Positions 1 to 9,650 of a DNA stretch of 64,000 nucleotides are shown one piece after another. A program made the translations under genes and the position numbers. Numbering within the stretch: the stretch's first letter is position 1; every line of letters starts with the position of its first letter. The stretch lies in contig JAKCPI010021848.1 of the NCBI GenBank assembly GCA_023213315.1, positions 38,074 to 102,073 on the forward strand. Reading direction: 5' to 3'. The notes beneath the pieces were generated by a model. It did no database searches. It saw only the letters and a program-made list of their open reading frames with translations, and had not been told where the DNA came from. This DNA comes from Euborellia annulipes (taxonomy: Eukaryota > Arthropoda > Insecta > Dermaptera > Anisolabididae).

Positions 1-429
1 GAAGATACGGGTCAAAAAATTGCCTCCAAGGCGAGTTTGTAGTAAGAAATAAGGCGTGTCTCTCCTTTTTTTTCTTCTCTAACTGATAGATGGACGTCTT
101 TTTTAAGCAACAGACAAAAATTATGAAATTCTTAAAAAAAAAAAAAAAAAACTTTTTCTCCTGACAACATTTATTTTATTTACTAAATTATAGTATTTAT
201 TATATACTTAGGTATTTCAAAGATTTACCTAAGAAAAAAAAATGTAGTAAATTTTAAGTTGACGTTTCGATTGACCTTTTTCTGAAGATCAGAATTGGAA
301 AGAGTCGCCAATAAAGGACTGAATCTTTTTTTTCTGTACTCTGGATTTAATTCTTTTTTTTATCTTTTTTTTAAATAATCAGCTATTTGCCCAATTATAT
401 TAAATTCATATAAATTAAATTAAAAATGT

Positions 430-530
430 ATTAAATATAATTAGTTATAGAATAATAATTGCGAGATTTAAATAATAAATTAATTTTTTTTTTGAAACTA
501 TCTCTTAAACTACTTGTCGGATTTTCTTGG
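430..530 (-). repeat. Rep-A AT-rich interspersed repeat, degraded copy
   Basis: This is one of at least 20 copies of the window's commonest repeat, called Rep-A here. Read on the minus strand the family has the core AAAATCCGTCAAGTAGTTTC, then a purine-rich GAGTTATAAAGAAAAAGAGA block, AAATTAAATCTCACAATTAT and ATTCTATAATTAATYATATA. This copy keeps the 3' part (ATAGAATAATAATTGCGAGATTT on the plus strand at 447-469) and a worn ACTACTTGTCGGATTTTC. No coding capacity is seen. The core resembles the 'rTCmAGTAGTTTcGGAG' tail of interspersed repeats common in arthropods; that link is inference. Confidence 0.6.
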
Positions 531-629
531 GGCTTTCCTTATTTTTTGTGAACAATTTTTTGTTTTTTTTTTTGCTCTCTCGGCTGCTAGGGATATTTAG
601 GGTTTTTACAATTATATATTTAATTTTAT

Positions 630-745
630 TGCACCTAGGGACGTTCAATATGCTGATTCCTCGAGGTCACCCACTCGAGGTTTCGCTGCGCTTGGCATTG
701 CTTAACTGTAATCATTTAGGTGACTACTGCCCCCGTTGTCAGAAC
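630..745 (-). repeat. 5S rRNA-derived SINE fragment
   Basis: On the minus strand the segment reads AGTTAAGCAATGCCAAGCGC, then CTCGAGTGGGTGACCTCGAG and CATATTGAACGTCCC. This follows the middle and 3' half of 5S rRNA (GTTAAGCAnnGTCgaGC, then GGATGGGwGACC), including the internal pol III promoter blocks. Other copies lie at 14755-14820, 32685-32835, 43684-43730 and 62440-62615. The 5' 5S portion and terminal stem are missing, so this is a SINE or pseudogene remnant and not a working 5S gene. Confidence 0.6.
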
Positions 746-749
746 TTCA

Positions 750-1860
750 CCAAAAATTAATTAAATTTTATTTAAATAATTAGTGCATTTTTTCTATCAT
801 CGATTAAAGGTGCGCCGAAGTTGGACTATCCCGCTAGTAGTAAATAAAACAATTTTTTTTTTTTTGTAAGTACATAATTTTCTAAACTATATTTCATCTT
901 TTTATACTTTAAAATAATTGAATTAAAAAATTGAACTTTATTCAGCCCAAATCTCGTTTCGTAAAATCTTCATTCTAAGTGAAAGAGAGAAAATTCTCAT
1001 TCATAAACAACATTGTTGATGGCAAGTCCTGAGGATGGGCGTTTGGTCTCCTATACGTTGATTGAATTAATTTTAAATTAATATTCAAATGATTTCTTTT
1101 ATGGGATTTATAGAATTTAATTCCAATTTATTTATTTTTTTTCTATAATTAATGTTTAATTTATAATTTAAATTCCGTATTTATTATTAATTAAATTTAA
1201 CAATTCTTGAAAATTATTTCTTAAGAAAAATGATAATTTGCGGGTTTTTATTTATTTATTAGAAAAATTAATTTAGAAAAAAATTCTATAAATCAATTAA
1301 TTAGTAATTATTGTATCATTTTTTTTTAAAGACGGAAATTGAGAAAGTACTAATACAATTACGTCATCGTAGAATGAATACCAGTAGAAAATATTTCATT
1401 AAAATGACACTGAATGATTATTATGTTTTCTTTAATCGTAAAAAAAATTTTTTAATCGCTGAGAAAAAAAAAAGTAAAATCAAAGAAAATTCACACACAC
1501 CAATATTCGTGAGAAGAAACGAAAATAAAAATCATTCCACTTTTTTTTTTTTTTAGAATTTATAATTTTATTATAAAAATAAATTTTCTGTTTATACCTA
1601 TTAATTTTAATGGCAGTGAAAAGTAAAAGGTGTGGGTGTGGATATTCCATTTAATCGTATTTTAGACAATCAAAATCTTTTTAGCATATTTTATTAACTA
1701 ACCGCAAGGTCCGCCTTCAGCGAGCTTCCCGCCTAGTAACAGACAGGCGGATATTATCGAATTATACAAATATACAAGTGCGAAAGCCCGCATTCAGGAC
1801 AGCGCACCCTGGATCCCTTTACTTGCTAGCAAATGCATCAAATTTATTCTTGTTCAGTGT
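750..1860. other. Intergenic AT-rich stretch, no gene seen
   Basis: The stretch is AT-rich spacer with homopolymer runs. An open frame near 1311-1556 is lysine- and phenylalanine-rich because of A/T runs and is not believed. A fragment at 1030-1055 (CTGAGGATGGGCG) resembles the start of the hammerhead-like motif described elsewhere but lacks the GAAA half. No RNA gene or coding region can be supported. Confidence 0.5.
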
Positions 1861-1864
1861 TTGA

Positions 1865-2090
1865 AAATTTTAAATTTCCCTCTTTGACTTTTAAATTTCC
1901 CTCACTGACTCCACTTCCTCTGTCTCTGGCCAATCAGGGAGAGAGAGCGGTAAACAAGCGGGCTTTTCCACTTTCCAGGAGGCTGCAAAATTTTAAAGTT
2001 TTAAATTTCCCTCTTTGACTCAACTTCCTTTTATTCTGGCCAATAAGCGCCCTGATAAGCACATATACACAGTGACCGGCTAGCCTTTTA
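1865..2090 (+). repeat. CCAATCAGCGCCCTGA repeat, copy 1
   Basis: AAATTTCCCTCTTTGACT-type blocks occur three times, followed by CTGGCCAAT(C/A)AGCGCCCTGA, a CACATA(T/C)ACACAG segment and a GCTAGC-TTTTATAT end. The same order of blocks occurs at 5225-5342, so this is a dispersed repeat family. It is not coding. Confidence 0.55.
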
Positions 2091-2159
2091 TATATAATAA
2101 TAATGATTATTATTAAGTATTTTTATTTTAATTCTTCATAATTTCTCAAATTAGTCATC

Positions 2160-2345
2160 AGATTACAAAAATATACTCTAATCTTAAACAATCCTTGTAA
2201 AATTATCTATAAATTAAAAAAAAATCCCATAAAAATCGGTCAAATAGTTTCGAAGTTATAAAGAAAAAGAGAATTAAGAATTAAAATAAATTAAATCTCG
2301 CAATTATTATTCTATAATTAATTATATAAATTTATTAAATTTTAA
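2160..2345 (+). repeat. Rep-A copy
   Basis: A nearly full copy begins ACTCTAATCTTAAACAATCC and continues with AAAAATCGGTCAAATAGTTT, the AAGAAAAAGAGAATTAAGAA block and CTCGCAATTATTATTCTATA. It serves as the uninterrupted reference for the split copy at 3175-4412. Confidence 0.7.
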
Positions 2346-2347
2346 TT

Positions 2348-2428
2348 TTGAAATCTTTTCACTGAGACGGGATGTGAACCCTCGATCTCTAGCATCAAAA
2401 ACGAATGCTTTAACAAGAGCATGATTGG
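2348..2428 (-). repeat. tRNA-like SINE fragment
   Basis: Read on the minus strand, the segment has a T-arm-like block (GAGGGTTCACATCCCGTCTC) after an anticodon-arm-like stretch. It resembles the 3' half of a tRNA and lacks a matching acceptor stem. It is best read as a tRNA-derived SINE remnant; a decayed tRNA gene is the alternative. Confidence 0.35.
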
Positions 2429-2970
2429 AATTTATGCCTTGATTCAGAATTCTTGGTTTCTGAATGCTAATCTAAAATGTTCATTTAATGAATGTCTCTT
2501 TGATGACGATCTGATATCTTCAATTAAACCGCATAATGAATTACTCCCAACACCCAGAACAACAACAACAACAACAAAACATTTTAATCATCGTGTTTAT
2601 AATTTAATTGATTGAAAAACCTGCGTGTGCGAATATCTCTCATTAACTCTGAAATAAAAAAATAAAACGAGAGAGAAAGAATTGCAAATTGCCATCACGC
2701 AAAATTAATTTATATAAAACGATCCCGAGAAATTTTTTTTTTTTTTTTTCTTGTTTATAACTTTTCTGAAACAAAATGAAATGAAATTAGGAAATAAGTT
2801 TTCTTAATTAAGTAAATGTGTCTTTGAATTTTTAAATATAACCCGCTAAACGTCACCCTTGTTATGTCAAATTTTATATTTCTCCTTTAAACAACGTCTA
2901 ATTAATTTTAAAAGAAAGTTAAATTTTTTATTTCTAGATATCTTGAATGAAAAATAAACCATTATTATAT

Positions 2971-3104
2971 ACAATGACAGGTGGTATAATTATTTCAGTT
3001 CTGATGATGGCTCTTCTGGTGACCGAAACAGAGATAGCGCATCGGTAAAGCAAAAATAAATTTGAAAATTATTCGTTTTTAATAATTATACCACCTGTCA
3101 TTGT
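2971..3104. mobile_element. 134-bp MITE with perfect 24-bp TIRs and a hammerhead-like core
   Basis: The outer 24 bases (starting ACAATGACAGGTGG) are repeated exactly in inverted orientation at 3081-3104. Between the arms lies CTGATGATGG...GACCGAAAC at 3001-3029, the hammerhead-like core found many times in this window, here with a weak stem II and a worn cleavage site. The element is too small to encode a protein and is non-autonomous. No clear target duplication is seen. Confidence 0.7.
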
Positions 3105-3228
3105 TTGTTCAAGAAAAAATATGAAATTATTATTGTATTTACAATATAATTTTTGGACTGCCTCCGCCACTTTTTCAAAATAAAACACACTCTTAAACAA
3201 TCCTTGTAAAATTCTCTTCATATTGAAA

Positions 3229-4091
3229 AAATCTGGTGTGACTGGCGCACAGCACACAACTTTCTCTTACCCTTCGGTAAGAGAAAGTTGTGCACCGTGC
3301 TGGTCACACCAGATTTTTTGTGTCGAGATATATTTAGTTTTCCATAGCACCTTAGTTTCAAACTTGCATTTTAAATGTTGACTGCTTGAAATAAACTATG
3401 GTTATTTTTCAAAATTTTAATCTCATATTTGGACATTTTATACACAATATAGAATCGTAAATAAATACAAAATTTCATAAGAATTGGAAAAAAAATTTTA
3501 AATGCCTAAAAAGTTCTAAAGGGGACCCCCTTTTGAATCGAAATTAACATACAAATCCCTATAGGAAATTAACATTGTTCCTATGCGAAGATAAGGTGGA
3601 AAGGGAATTTAAAAAGAGTAGAGAGAGACGATAATGTTTGCAAGTGAGAGAGAGACATATATGTTTTCTTTGAAACAATTAAAGACACAAATAAATTTAA
3701 AAATGGGAATTTAAATAAAAAATGGGAATTTAAATAATAATTGATTTTTAATCTAATAAAAAGAAAAAGATTTAAATTCCGTTACCATGGCAACCATTTC
3801 TATCTTTCCTATGAAGAACAAGAGTAAAGTGGTCTTCAGAAGATTTCAACGGCAAAATGAGAATATACATTTTAAAGAGCATCTAAAAAATAGTTAATTT
3901 ATGAATTTTAAAAAAAATCCTTGGAGGGAATTTTGAGAAAATCGAAAAAAACTGAAAAAGTACATCAGTAAAGTACTAGTACTTTTTGGCCGATTTTGTT
4001 CAAAAGCTTATTTTGAGATTCTTCAAAGGTACTTAAGTTAAATATAAAATTTCAATCCGCTAGCTCAACTCCTTCATGCTAAAAATCTGTC

Positions 4092-4160
<69 letters not shown>

Positions 4161-4297
4161 CAATTTTCGGGACCCACTTTTTTGGATTCAGGGGACCTCA
4201 AAACATGTATATCCATCAAAATCTGGACATCGAATTTTTGACATGATCGCAATACTTTCTCTCTCTATATATTTCATATATAGGGTATGAGAAAGTA
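3229..4297 (+). mobile_element. HP-family element with 5' terminal hairpin, copy A
   Basis: The element opens with a long hairpin. The left arm AAATCTGGTGTGACTGGC... continues through ACAACTTTCTCTTACC, a CUUC loop follows, and the complementary arm ends GTCACACCAGATTTTTTGTG by about 3322. It continues with a conserved body: GTTACCATGGCAACC, a palindromic AAAGTACTAGTACTTT, an (AC)n tract at 4092-4157 and GGATTCAGGGGACCTCAAAA. It ends (TA)n-GGGTATGAGAAAGTA. No coding frame survives. Other copies are at 8218-8950, 57171-57815, 56230-56808 (minus) and from 63176 to the window edge. It is non-autonomous and its superfamily is not identified. Confidence 0.65.
4092..4157 (+). repeat. (AC)n microsatellite inside HP element
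   Basis: About 33 uninterrupted AC units lie at the same position as the longer AC tract in the HP copy at 8707-8799. The tract is therefore an internal part of the family that expands and contracts. In the copy at 57171-57815 it is nearly absent. Confidence 0.9.
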
Positions 4298-5224
4298 AAA
4301 ATCCCATAAAAATCGGTCAAATAGTTTCTGTGTTATAAAGAAAAAGAGAATTAAGAATTAAAATAAATTAAATCTCACAAATAGTATTCTATAACTAATC
4401 ATATATATTAAATTTTTTTCTCAATATTTTTATTATATATTTATTCCATTTCTATAGAAAAATATCAATTCAAGATATTTATTAATTGGAAATTAATACA
4501 AATGCATCACTTCTGTCGTCATATATATAATCGAAAGTATTGTTTGTTTTTTTTTATTTTCGGCATCTGAGGCCGCAATATTCTAAATTAATTGATATAA
4601 AAAATAATTTTATATTATTTATATAATATTGTATATCAATATTTAATTTTAATTATATAATAGTATATTCTTTGACAGGGAAATCATCGAAGAAGAATTT
4701 TCATTGAAGATGACTTGTATAAGATCAAAATATTCCCAGGGATTTTTTCTTTAATTATTTTTGACATCCCTCAATAAAAAAAAACAAATTTTTTTTTAAA
4801 TGAATGAATATCCATTTGATTGATTGATTGATTGATTGATTAGATAAGATTAATTCTCTTTTTAGTAAAGATTTTTCAAGAAAGTTTTTTTTTTTTTTTG
4901 CTTAGAGGCATGCATTTAAAGAATGGAATTCACATTTGCTTCATACGGCCTCTAAAGAAGGAAAAATCAATTCATAGAAGATGAGAGAGTGAAATTTTAA
5001 GTTAACTCTCAAATTGTCATTTTTAGATTTACTGAAGAAGGCTTGCTGTTGAAGCGGAAACGCCCTTTTTAAAAATAAGTGTATTGCGGTTATTTAATTT
5101 TTATTTCAAACCGCCTTCCGACTTTGTTCACAATTCTAAACACTCTTAAACAGCATATACATGTGGTAAAGCCCGTCGAAGGCGGGCCAGGGAGCTAGAC
5201 CTCCTCACCTTAGGCGAACAATTG

Positions 5225-5342
5225 CAAAATTTTTAAATTTCTCTCTCTAGCTCCACTTTCTTTTTTTCTGGCCAATCAGCGCCCTGACAGGCACATACAC
5301 ACAGGGTCAGGAAGTCAGCCGCTAGCGCTTTATATTAGAGTA
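5225..5342 (+). repeat. CCAATCAGCGCCCTGA repeat, copy 2
   Basis: This copy has the same block order as 1865-2090: TTTAAATTTCTCTCTCTAGC, TCTGGCCAATCAGCGCCCTG, ACACACAGGGTCAG, and an end at GCTAGCGCTTTATATTAGAG. It is preceded at 5173-5189 by a short GC hairpin (AAAGCCCGTCGAAGGCGGGCC). Confidence 0.55.
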
Positions 5343-5344
5343 TG

Positions 5345-5465
5345 ATGATATGATATTTAACAAATGAGTATGTTGGTAGGCCAAGCGCCTCCGAGAATAG
5401 AACCCAGGACCTCCAGCCTTGCCTAACATTTGCAGTCCACACCAACAATATATGTGCAGGTTGAC
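5345..5465 (-). repeat. tRNA-derived SINE-like fragment
   Basis: On the minus strand, TTGTTGGTGTGGACTGC is followed by an anticodon-arm-like stretch and a B-box/T-arm-like GGTCCTGGGTTCTATTCTC. The spacing is roughly tRNA-like, but the acceptor stem does not pair. A tRNA-derived SINE head is more likely than a functional tRNA. Confidence 0.4.
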
Positions 5466-5599
5466 CGTGTATTTTTCAAAAGAGAGATTTTTCATTGAAT
5501 ATTAATAAACATAGATTTCGAAAATGATTAAATATAATATACCTGGCATTGGGGGTTCAAACCCCCCCCCCCCATGAGACCCAAACCATGTCTAGATAT

Positions 5600-5652
5600 G
5601 TAAGCTTTGTAATACAAATATATTTCATATAGGGTAAGAGAAAGTAAAATAT
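5600..5652 (+). repeat. Solo right end of HP-family element
   Basis: The sequence ends TTTCATATAGGGTAAGAGAAAGTA, as do the right termini of full HP copies. None of the body precedes it, so it is a fragment. Confidence 0.45.
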
Positions 5653-5658
5653 AATAAT

Positions 5659-5693
5659 TTACTCTAGCTAAAAAAAAAAAAAAAAAAAAAAAA
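5659..5693 (+). repeat. Poly(A) tract
   Basis: The tract is about 24 A residues. It may be the tail of a decayed retroposed element, but no body is recognised upstream. Confidence 0.6.
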
Positions 5694-5804
5694 ACCAAAA
5701 TGATTTATAAATATCCTAAAATAATCTTAAATTTTTCAAATGTTTGAAAAAAATTTCTGGCTACGCCAATGACACTTGGTATAATAGAGTTTATACAAAA
5801 ATAA

Positions 5805-5970
5805 AATCTAACCTTAAACAATCCTTATAAAATTCTCTAAAAATTAAAAAAAATCCCATAAAAATCCGTCAAGTAATTTCGGAGTTATAAAGAAAAAGAG
5901 AATTAAGAATTAAAATAAATTAAATCTCACAATTATTATTCTATAATTAATTATGTAAATATATTGAATT
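5805..5970 (+). repeat. Rep-A copy, nearly full length
   Basis: TCTAACCTTAAACAATCC leads into AAAAATCCGTCAAGTAATTT and CTCACAATTATTATTCTATA. This is one of the better-preserved copies and lies just upstream of the gene's proposed promoter. Confidence 0.7.
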
Positions 5971-6205
5971 TTAATTTTGTTAATTAAATGGATAAAATAA
6001 ATAGATTTTTCTTTTAATAGTTGACTTTAATTGACACAACAATCTAAAAGAGATTGAAAGTTGATTGTATATGTATATCCATAATTCGTATATCGAAATA
6101 ATATTTAGGCTGGTTTGAGGTAGATATAGGAAGAAGGAGGTAGAGGGAAGGTGGGGGGGGGGGAGTATTTTCGTTCCTCTGGGAGAGGGGCCAGAACAGC
6201 CCAGC

Positions 6206-6246
6206 ACACACCACCACCACCACCACCACCACCACCACCATCACCA
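6206..6246 (+). repeat. (CAC)n trinucleotide tract
   Basis: About a dozen CAC/CAT triplets lie just upstream of the proposed start site of the secreted-protein gene. Read as protein it gives a proline run on one strand and a valine run on the other; neither is believed to be coding. Confidence 0.85.
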
Positions 6247-6254
6247 TCACCATA

Positions 6255-6349
6255 CGAGCGCTTCACTCACTCACTCAGTGCTTCTTTCTACTCAGTATGG
6301 TGCGCTTCGTCTGACTCTCAATCGTCATTCACGTTGATCATCATTCATC
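6255..6349 (+). promoter_or_regulatory. Candidate promoter and 5'UTR of the secreted-protein gene
   Basis: Two arthropod-type initiator matches (TCAGT at 6275-6279 and 6292-6296) lie 60-75 bases before the proposed start codon, in sequence that is less AT-rich than its surroundings. No TATA box is seen at -30. If the first initiator is used, a five-codon upstream reading frame (ATG at 6297, stop at 6312-6314) sits in the leader and could damp translation. This is inferred from motifs only. Confidence 0.4.
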
Positions 6350-6370
6350 ATGCAGCTCTTTCTAGTCGCG
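6350..6370 (+). CDS. Exon 1 (coding part) of a secreted Pro/Tyr-rich protein
   Basis: The coding part reads ATG CAG CTC TTT CTA GTC GCG and then a GTCAGT donor at 6371, giving MQLFLVA in phase 0. Joined to exon 2 (34508) it completes a convincing signal peptide: a short polar start and a hydrophobic core of Leu, Val, Ala and Ile, with a likely cleavage site after Ala17 (I-T-A before T-P). Exon 2 alone has the second half of a signal sequence but no start codon after its acceptor. A small first exon elsewhere in the 28-kb intron 1 remains possible, but this candidate fits in phase, donor, initiator and hydrophobicity. The protein family is not recognised. Confidence 0.5.
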
Positions 6371-6415
6371 GTCAGTGCCTACTCTCTATTTTTCTCTCTC
6401 TCTATTCTTTTTTAA

Positions 6416-6435
6416 GTGTGTGTGTGTGTGTGTGT
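6416..6435 (+). repeat. (GT)n microsatellite
   Basis: A GT run of about 10 units lies just inside intron 1. Confidence 0.85.
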
Positions 6436-6484
6436 AGAAATAAAATAAAAATCCAAGTGATAGATTATTATATTATTGTTAAAT

Positions 6485-6590
6485 TTAAATAAAACCCGAG
6501 GTCTTGGGTTCTCTTCCCGTGCGAGGAAAATTTATTTGGCTACCAATCATTTGAAATAAATGGCCGTTAAATGCCGAAAAAGATCTTTAA
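6485..6590 (+). repeat. tRNA-derived SINE 3' part with GCCGAAAAAG tail
   Basis: A B-box-like GGTCTTGGGTTCTCTTCCC is followed by a unique body and the tail AAATGCCGAAAAAG. The same tail motif (GGCCTnnnATGCCGAAAAAG) recurs near poly(A) at 6938-6960, 43505-43535 and 54410-54475, which suggests a shared SINE 3' end. Confidence 0.4.
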
Positions 6591-6619
6591 CAAATAAAAC
6601 AATTCAAGATGGTAACATT

Positions 6620-6735
6620 TAAAAAAATCCCATAAAAATCCGTCCATTAGTTTCGGAGATATAAAGAAAAAGAGAATTAAGAATTAAAATAAATTAAATC
6701 TCACAAATATTATTCTATAATTAATCATATAAATA
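6620..6735 (+). repeat. Rep-A copy, 3' part
   Basis: The copy starts at the CCCATAAAAATCCGTCCATT block and runs to TTCTATAATTAATCATATAA. The 5' ACTCTAATCTT portion is absent. Confidence 0.7.
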
Positions 6736-7043
6736 AATCAATAAAAAAAATTTTATATTTTAATAATGCAAATAAAGTTGCAATCAAATGTATACTCAAG
6801 GATAAAAAGATTAATCAGTTAACACAAAATCAAACAAGAATTAACGAATGACACGAGACTTTTCTATAACCCGAAAATAACACATTTATTAAAAAAAAAA
6901 AACCAAATTATCTAAAATATAATTAGTGAAGGGGCTAAATGGCCTCCAAAGCCGAAAAAGAACGTATATAAGAAGAAAATTATGTTTATTATTTTGAAAT
7001 TTTCAATGATACGTGATTTAGCATTTAATTTAAAACTTCGATA

Positions 7044-7205
7044 ATCCTGAGGAAGATTTTGACCGAAACGTTAAACGAGATATGAAAAAAAAATCTCTTT
7101 TTATTATAAATTTTTTTTTCTTTTTACCATTTAGAAGATAACCCCCTCCCTCTCCCCTCTTCTCTAACATTTCGGTTTTGTTAAAGACCATCTTCAGAAC
7201 TTTAG
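7044..7205. ncRNA. Two degraded hammerhead-like motifs, convergent
   Basis: The plus-strand copy at 7047-7075 reads CTGAGGA...GACCGAAACGTT. The minus-strand copy (7163-7203) reads CTGAAGATGGTCTTTAACAA then AACCGAAATGTT. Stem II pairs as GGU/ACC in the second and is poor in the first. Unlike the other pairs in this window these two face each other. Confidence 0.4.
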
Positions 7206-7428
7206 AAAATAAATTAGCTGCAATTTTTTTTTTTCATCTTTATCTTAACATCCTATAGGAGAAAAAAATATTTTCAAATAAAAGTTGTGTAAATTAATTA
7301 ATAGAAAAATTTTGTATTTAAATATTAAATTGATAATTTATTTTAATAAAGTCATTTTCTTTTGTGTTATTATAAAGTCACATGTAATTAATTGAAATAA
7401 AAAAAAATAAAATAAATTTAAGGGAAAC

Positions 7429-7690
7429 CTGTTTTTGAATCCTTGAATGTATATTTGGTGGCCGGCTTTTTTTTCGCAGGCGCAAATCGCTTTAAAAAGA
7501 TAATTTAATTTGGAAATTTTGTATTACTTTTAAATGTTCAATTTGCAATTAATAATAAAACATTTATTTAATTTAAATATATCTCTAATTATAGAAAAAT
7601 AATTGTGAGATTTATTTATTTTAAATTGGGGATTAATTCTCTTTTCCTCCGAAATCACTTGACGGGGGGTTATGGGGGTTTTTTTAATAT
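7429..7690 (-). repeat. Rep-A long copy with GGCGCAAATC extension
   Basis: In plus-strand order CCTGTTTTTGAATCCTTG, TATTTGGTGGCCGGC and CGCAGGCGCAAATCGCTTTA are followed by the inverted Rep-A core (ATAATTGTGAGATTT, then CGAAATCACTTGACGG). The copy at 9060-9275 has the same arrangement, so at least one Rep-A subfamily carries this extra 3' segment. Confidence 0.65.
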
Positions 7691-7892
7691 GTAGAAAATT
7701 TCCCCCACGTTGATTTCAAACACATATGGTGTGACTAGAAGTAAAAAAAATGCAATTAATTCGTCGATTATTTATAAATGTTTTTTATTTTCTCTCTCAT
7801 TAAAGACAAAATTCTCAATTTTTTTAAATCTTTTCGACACCTTTAAAAATATAGATTTGAAACAATACTTACTCATTGTTATTAATTACGAT

Positions 7893-7940
7893 CTATATTG
7901 GGGTCCAGGCATATTTATTTTTACTAAATGGTAACTAATA
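7893..7940 (-). repeat. tRNA-SINE tail fragment
   Basis: The plus-strand TTGGGGTCCAGGCATATTTATT...ACTAAATGG matches the 3' segment of the SINEs at 37915-38073 and 59878-59950. Only the tail remains. Confidence 0.45.
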
Positions 7941-8103
7941 AATATTCATCGGACTCTCTGGGTTTGCAAACACACAATTGACTTTGCAATATTGACACTA
8001 TTTTTTGGCGGGGGGGGGGTGAGGGGGGCAGGAGGGTTCTGAATCTTTTTTTTTTTGAGATGTGAGGATAAAAAATTCCAGCCAACATAAATTAAAAAAA
8101 AAA

Positions 8104-8147
8104 AAAAACGTTTCGGAAGTGCGTACCACCCATCCTCAAGACCTATC
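8104..8147 (-). ncRNA. Degraded hammerhead-like motif, solo
   Basis: On the minus strand it reads TTGAGGATGGGTGGTACG then CACTTCCGAAACGTT. The first core base is changed (TTGAGGA for CTGAGGA) and stem II is only partly paired, so activity is not expected. Confidence 0.35.
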
Positions 8148-8217
8148 GCCATCGAATATTTATTAATTTAGAGCTTACATACAACACAATTGTTACTTAA
8201 TGACATAAATTGTTTAC

Positions 8218-8705
8218 GAAAAAATCTGGTGTGACTGGCGACAGCACACAACTTTCTCTTACCTTCGGTAATCGAAAGTTGTGAACTGTGCTGTCACACC
8301 AGATTTTTTGTGTCGACATGTATTTAGTTCCCGGCAGTAGGGAATATTTGAATTCAGATGTAAAATTTATAAGTATGGGAAAATATTTATATTTTGTTAC
8401 CATGGCAACCATTTCTCCTATCTTCTCTATGAAGCACAAGAGTAAAGTGTGCTTCAAACAATTTTGAGAGCAAAACGAGAATATACATTTGAAAGAGCAT
8501 CTAAAAAATAATTGATTTTTGAATTTTAATCAAAATCGTTAGAGCGAATTTTGAGAAAATCGAAAAAAACTGAAAAAGTACATCAGTAAAGTACTAGTAC
8601 TCTTTGGCCGATTTTGATTAAAAGCTTATTTTTCCGGTCCCGGGGGTGTTTAACTTAAATATAAAATTTCAACCTCGTAGCTCAATTCCTTCATGCTTAA
8701 AATTG

Positions 8706-8802
<97 letters not shown>

Positions 8803-8950
8803 ACAGACCATGTCCAAAAACCACTTTTTGGATTCAGGGGACCTCAAAACGTGAAGATCCATCAAAATCTCGACATCGAATTTTTGACATGAATCCAATA
8901 CTTTCTCTCTATATATATATTACATATATACATAGGTAAGAGAAAGTAAT
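8218..8950 (+). mobile_element. HP-family element, copy B
   Basis: The terminal hairpin has AAAATCTGGTGTGACTGGCG, the loop region TTACCTTCGGTAA (a C(UUCG)G tetraloop) and the returning arm ending CACACCAGATTTTTTGTG. Then follow GTTACCATGGCAACCATTTC, AAAGTACTAGTACT, (AC)n at 8707-8799, GGATTCAGGGGACCTCAAAA and the right end ATAGGTAAGAGAAAGTA. Open frames inside it are products of the AC repeat and are not genes. Confidence 0.65.
8707..8799 (+). repeat. (AC)n microsatellite, about 46 units
   Basis: This is the longest perfect dinucleotide tract in the window, at the same internal position as the AC tract in HP copy A. Confidence 0.95.
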
Positions 8951-9004
8951 AATTGATAATTTTATAATGTATGCACAACTAACATTTATTTACAGGAGGA
9001 CCGA

Positions 9005-9041
9005 GCATCCTCGCCCCCCCCCCCTTATATACGCCCCTGCA
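9005..9041 (-). mobile_element. Solo terminus of a CAGGGGCGTATATAAGGGG element
   Basis: The plus strand reads poly-C, then TTATATACGCCCCTG. Its complement starts CAGGGGCGTATATAAGGGG, matching the left end of the element at 47304-47519. No matching opposite terminus is found nearby. Confidence 0.4.
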
Positions 9042-9059
9042 ATGTGCGTATTGTTAATA

Positions 9060-9275
9060 ACCTGTTTTTAATCCTTGGATGTATATTTGGTGGCCGTCTT
9101 ATTTTTTGCAGGCGCAAATCTCTTTAAAAAAAAATTTATATTTATTTAATTTAAATATATCATTAATTATAGAAAAATAATTGTGAGATTTATTTATTTT
9201 AAATTTTTAATTCTTTTTTTCATTTTTAACTCCGAAATCACTTGACGGATTTTTATGGGTTTTTTTTTCAAGAGT
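9060..9275 (-). repeat. Rep-A long copy with GGCGCAAATC extension
   Basis: The order of blocks is as at 7429-7690: CCTGTTTTTAATCCTTGG, TTGGTGGCCGTC, GCAGGCGCAAATCTC, then the inverted Rep-A core ending CACTTGACGGATTTTTATGG. Confidence 0.65.
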
Positions 9276-9614
9276 CATGTGTGACAATTATTATTTCGTA
9301 ACCTACGTTATTAAATAACATAATTGTATTTTATGTAAGCTAAATTAATAAATATTCGATGGCCATTCGACGAAATAATATAAAATTTTTTTTATTTTCT
9401 TTTGTATTCCCTGTTTAAATTGAATTAAAATTTTTGTCTGTTTTGATCTGTATGCATTCATAACTACTGGACTTAATTTTTTTATTATTTTTTTATTTTA
9501 ATAAGTTGAGAATTATCCGTGAATGGTTTTAAGCCATCATTAAATCAGATTAGGGGTAGACAAAAAGAAAACTGAATATATTTATCCTAAATTGGTTTTA
9601 AAAAATAAAAATAA

Positions 9615-9650
9615 AACTTGCCCACCGAAGGCGGGCATTGCAGCTAGTAA
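9615..9650. repeat. GC hairpin module (CCCACCGAAGGCGGGC)
   Basis: ACTTGCCCACCGAAGGCGGG then CATTGCAGCTAGT forms a small GC hairpin. Related modules occur at 34425-34457, 37080-37115, 39060-39100, 41085-41120 and 48001-48085. They look like a shared terminal module of a dispersed repeat family; the family is not identified. Confidence 0.4.

Larger units (their letters stand above)
3175..4412 (+). repeat. Rep-A copy split by an HP-family insertion
   Basis: The 5' part (CTCTTAAACAATCCTTGTAA, at 3190-3209) and the 3' part (AAAAATCCCATAAAAATCGG from 4297, then the usual AAGAAAAAGAGAATTAAGAA) are contiguous in intact copies such as 2160-2345. Here they are separated by about 1.07 kb of HP-family DNA. 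The interruption dates this HP insertion as younger than this Rep-A copy and helps to define the HP element's right end. Confidence 0.65.

Noticed and set aside
1024..1055. Additional hammerhead-like motif (CTGAGGATGGGCG)
   Set aside because: The GAAAC half is missing, so it cannot be told from chance.
6044..6253. Minus-strand open frame with a long valine run
   Set aside because: It is the shadow of the (CAC)n tract upstream of the gene.
8646..8939. Open frames with long His-Thr or Val-Cys runs
   Set aside because: They are translations of the (AC)n tract inside an HP element.
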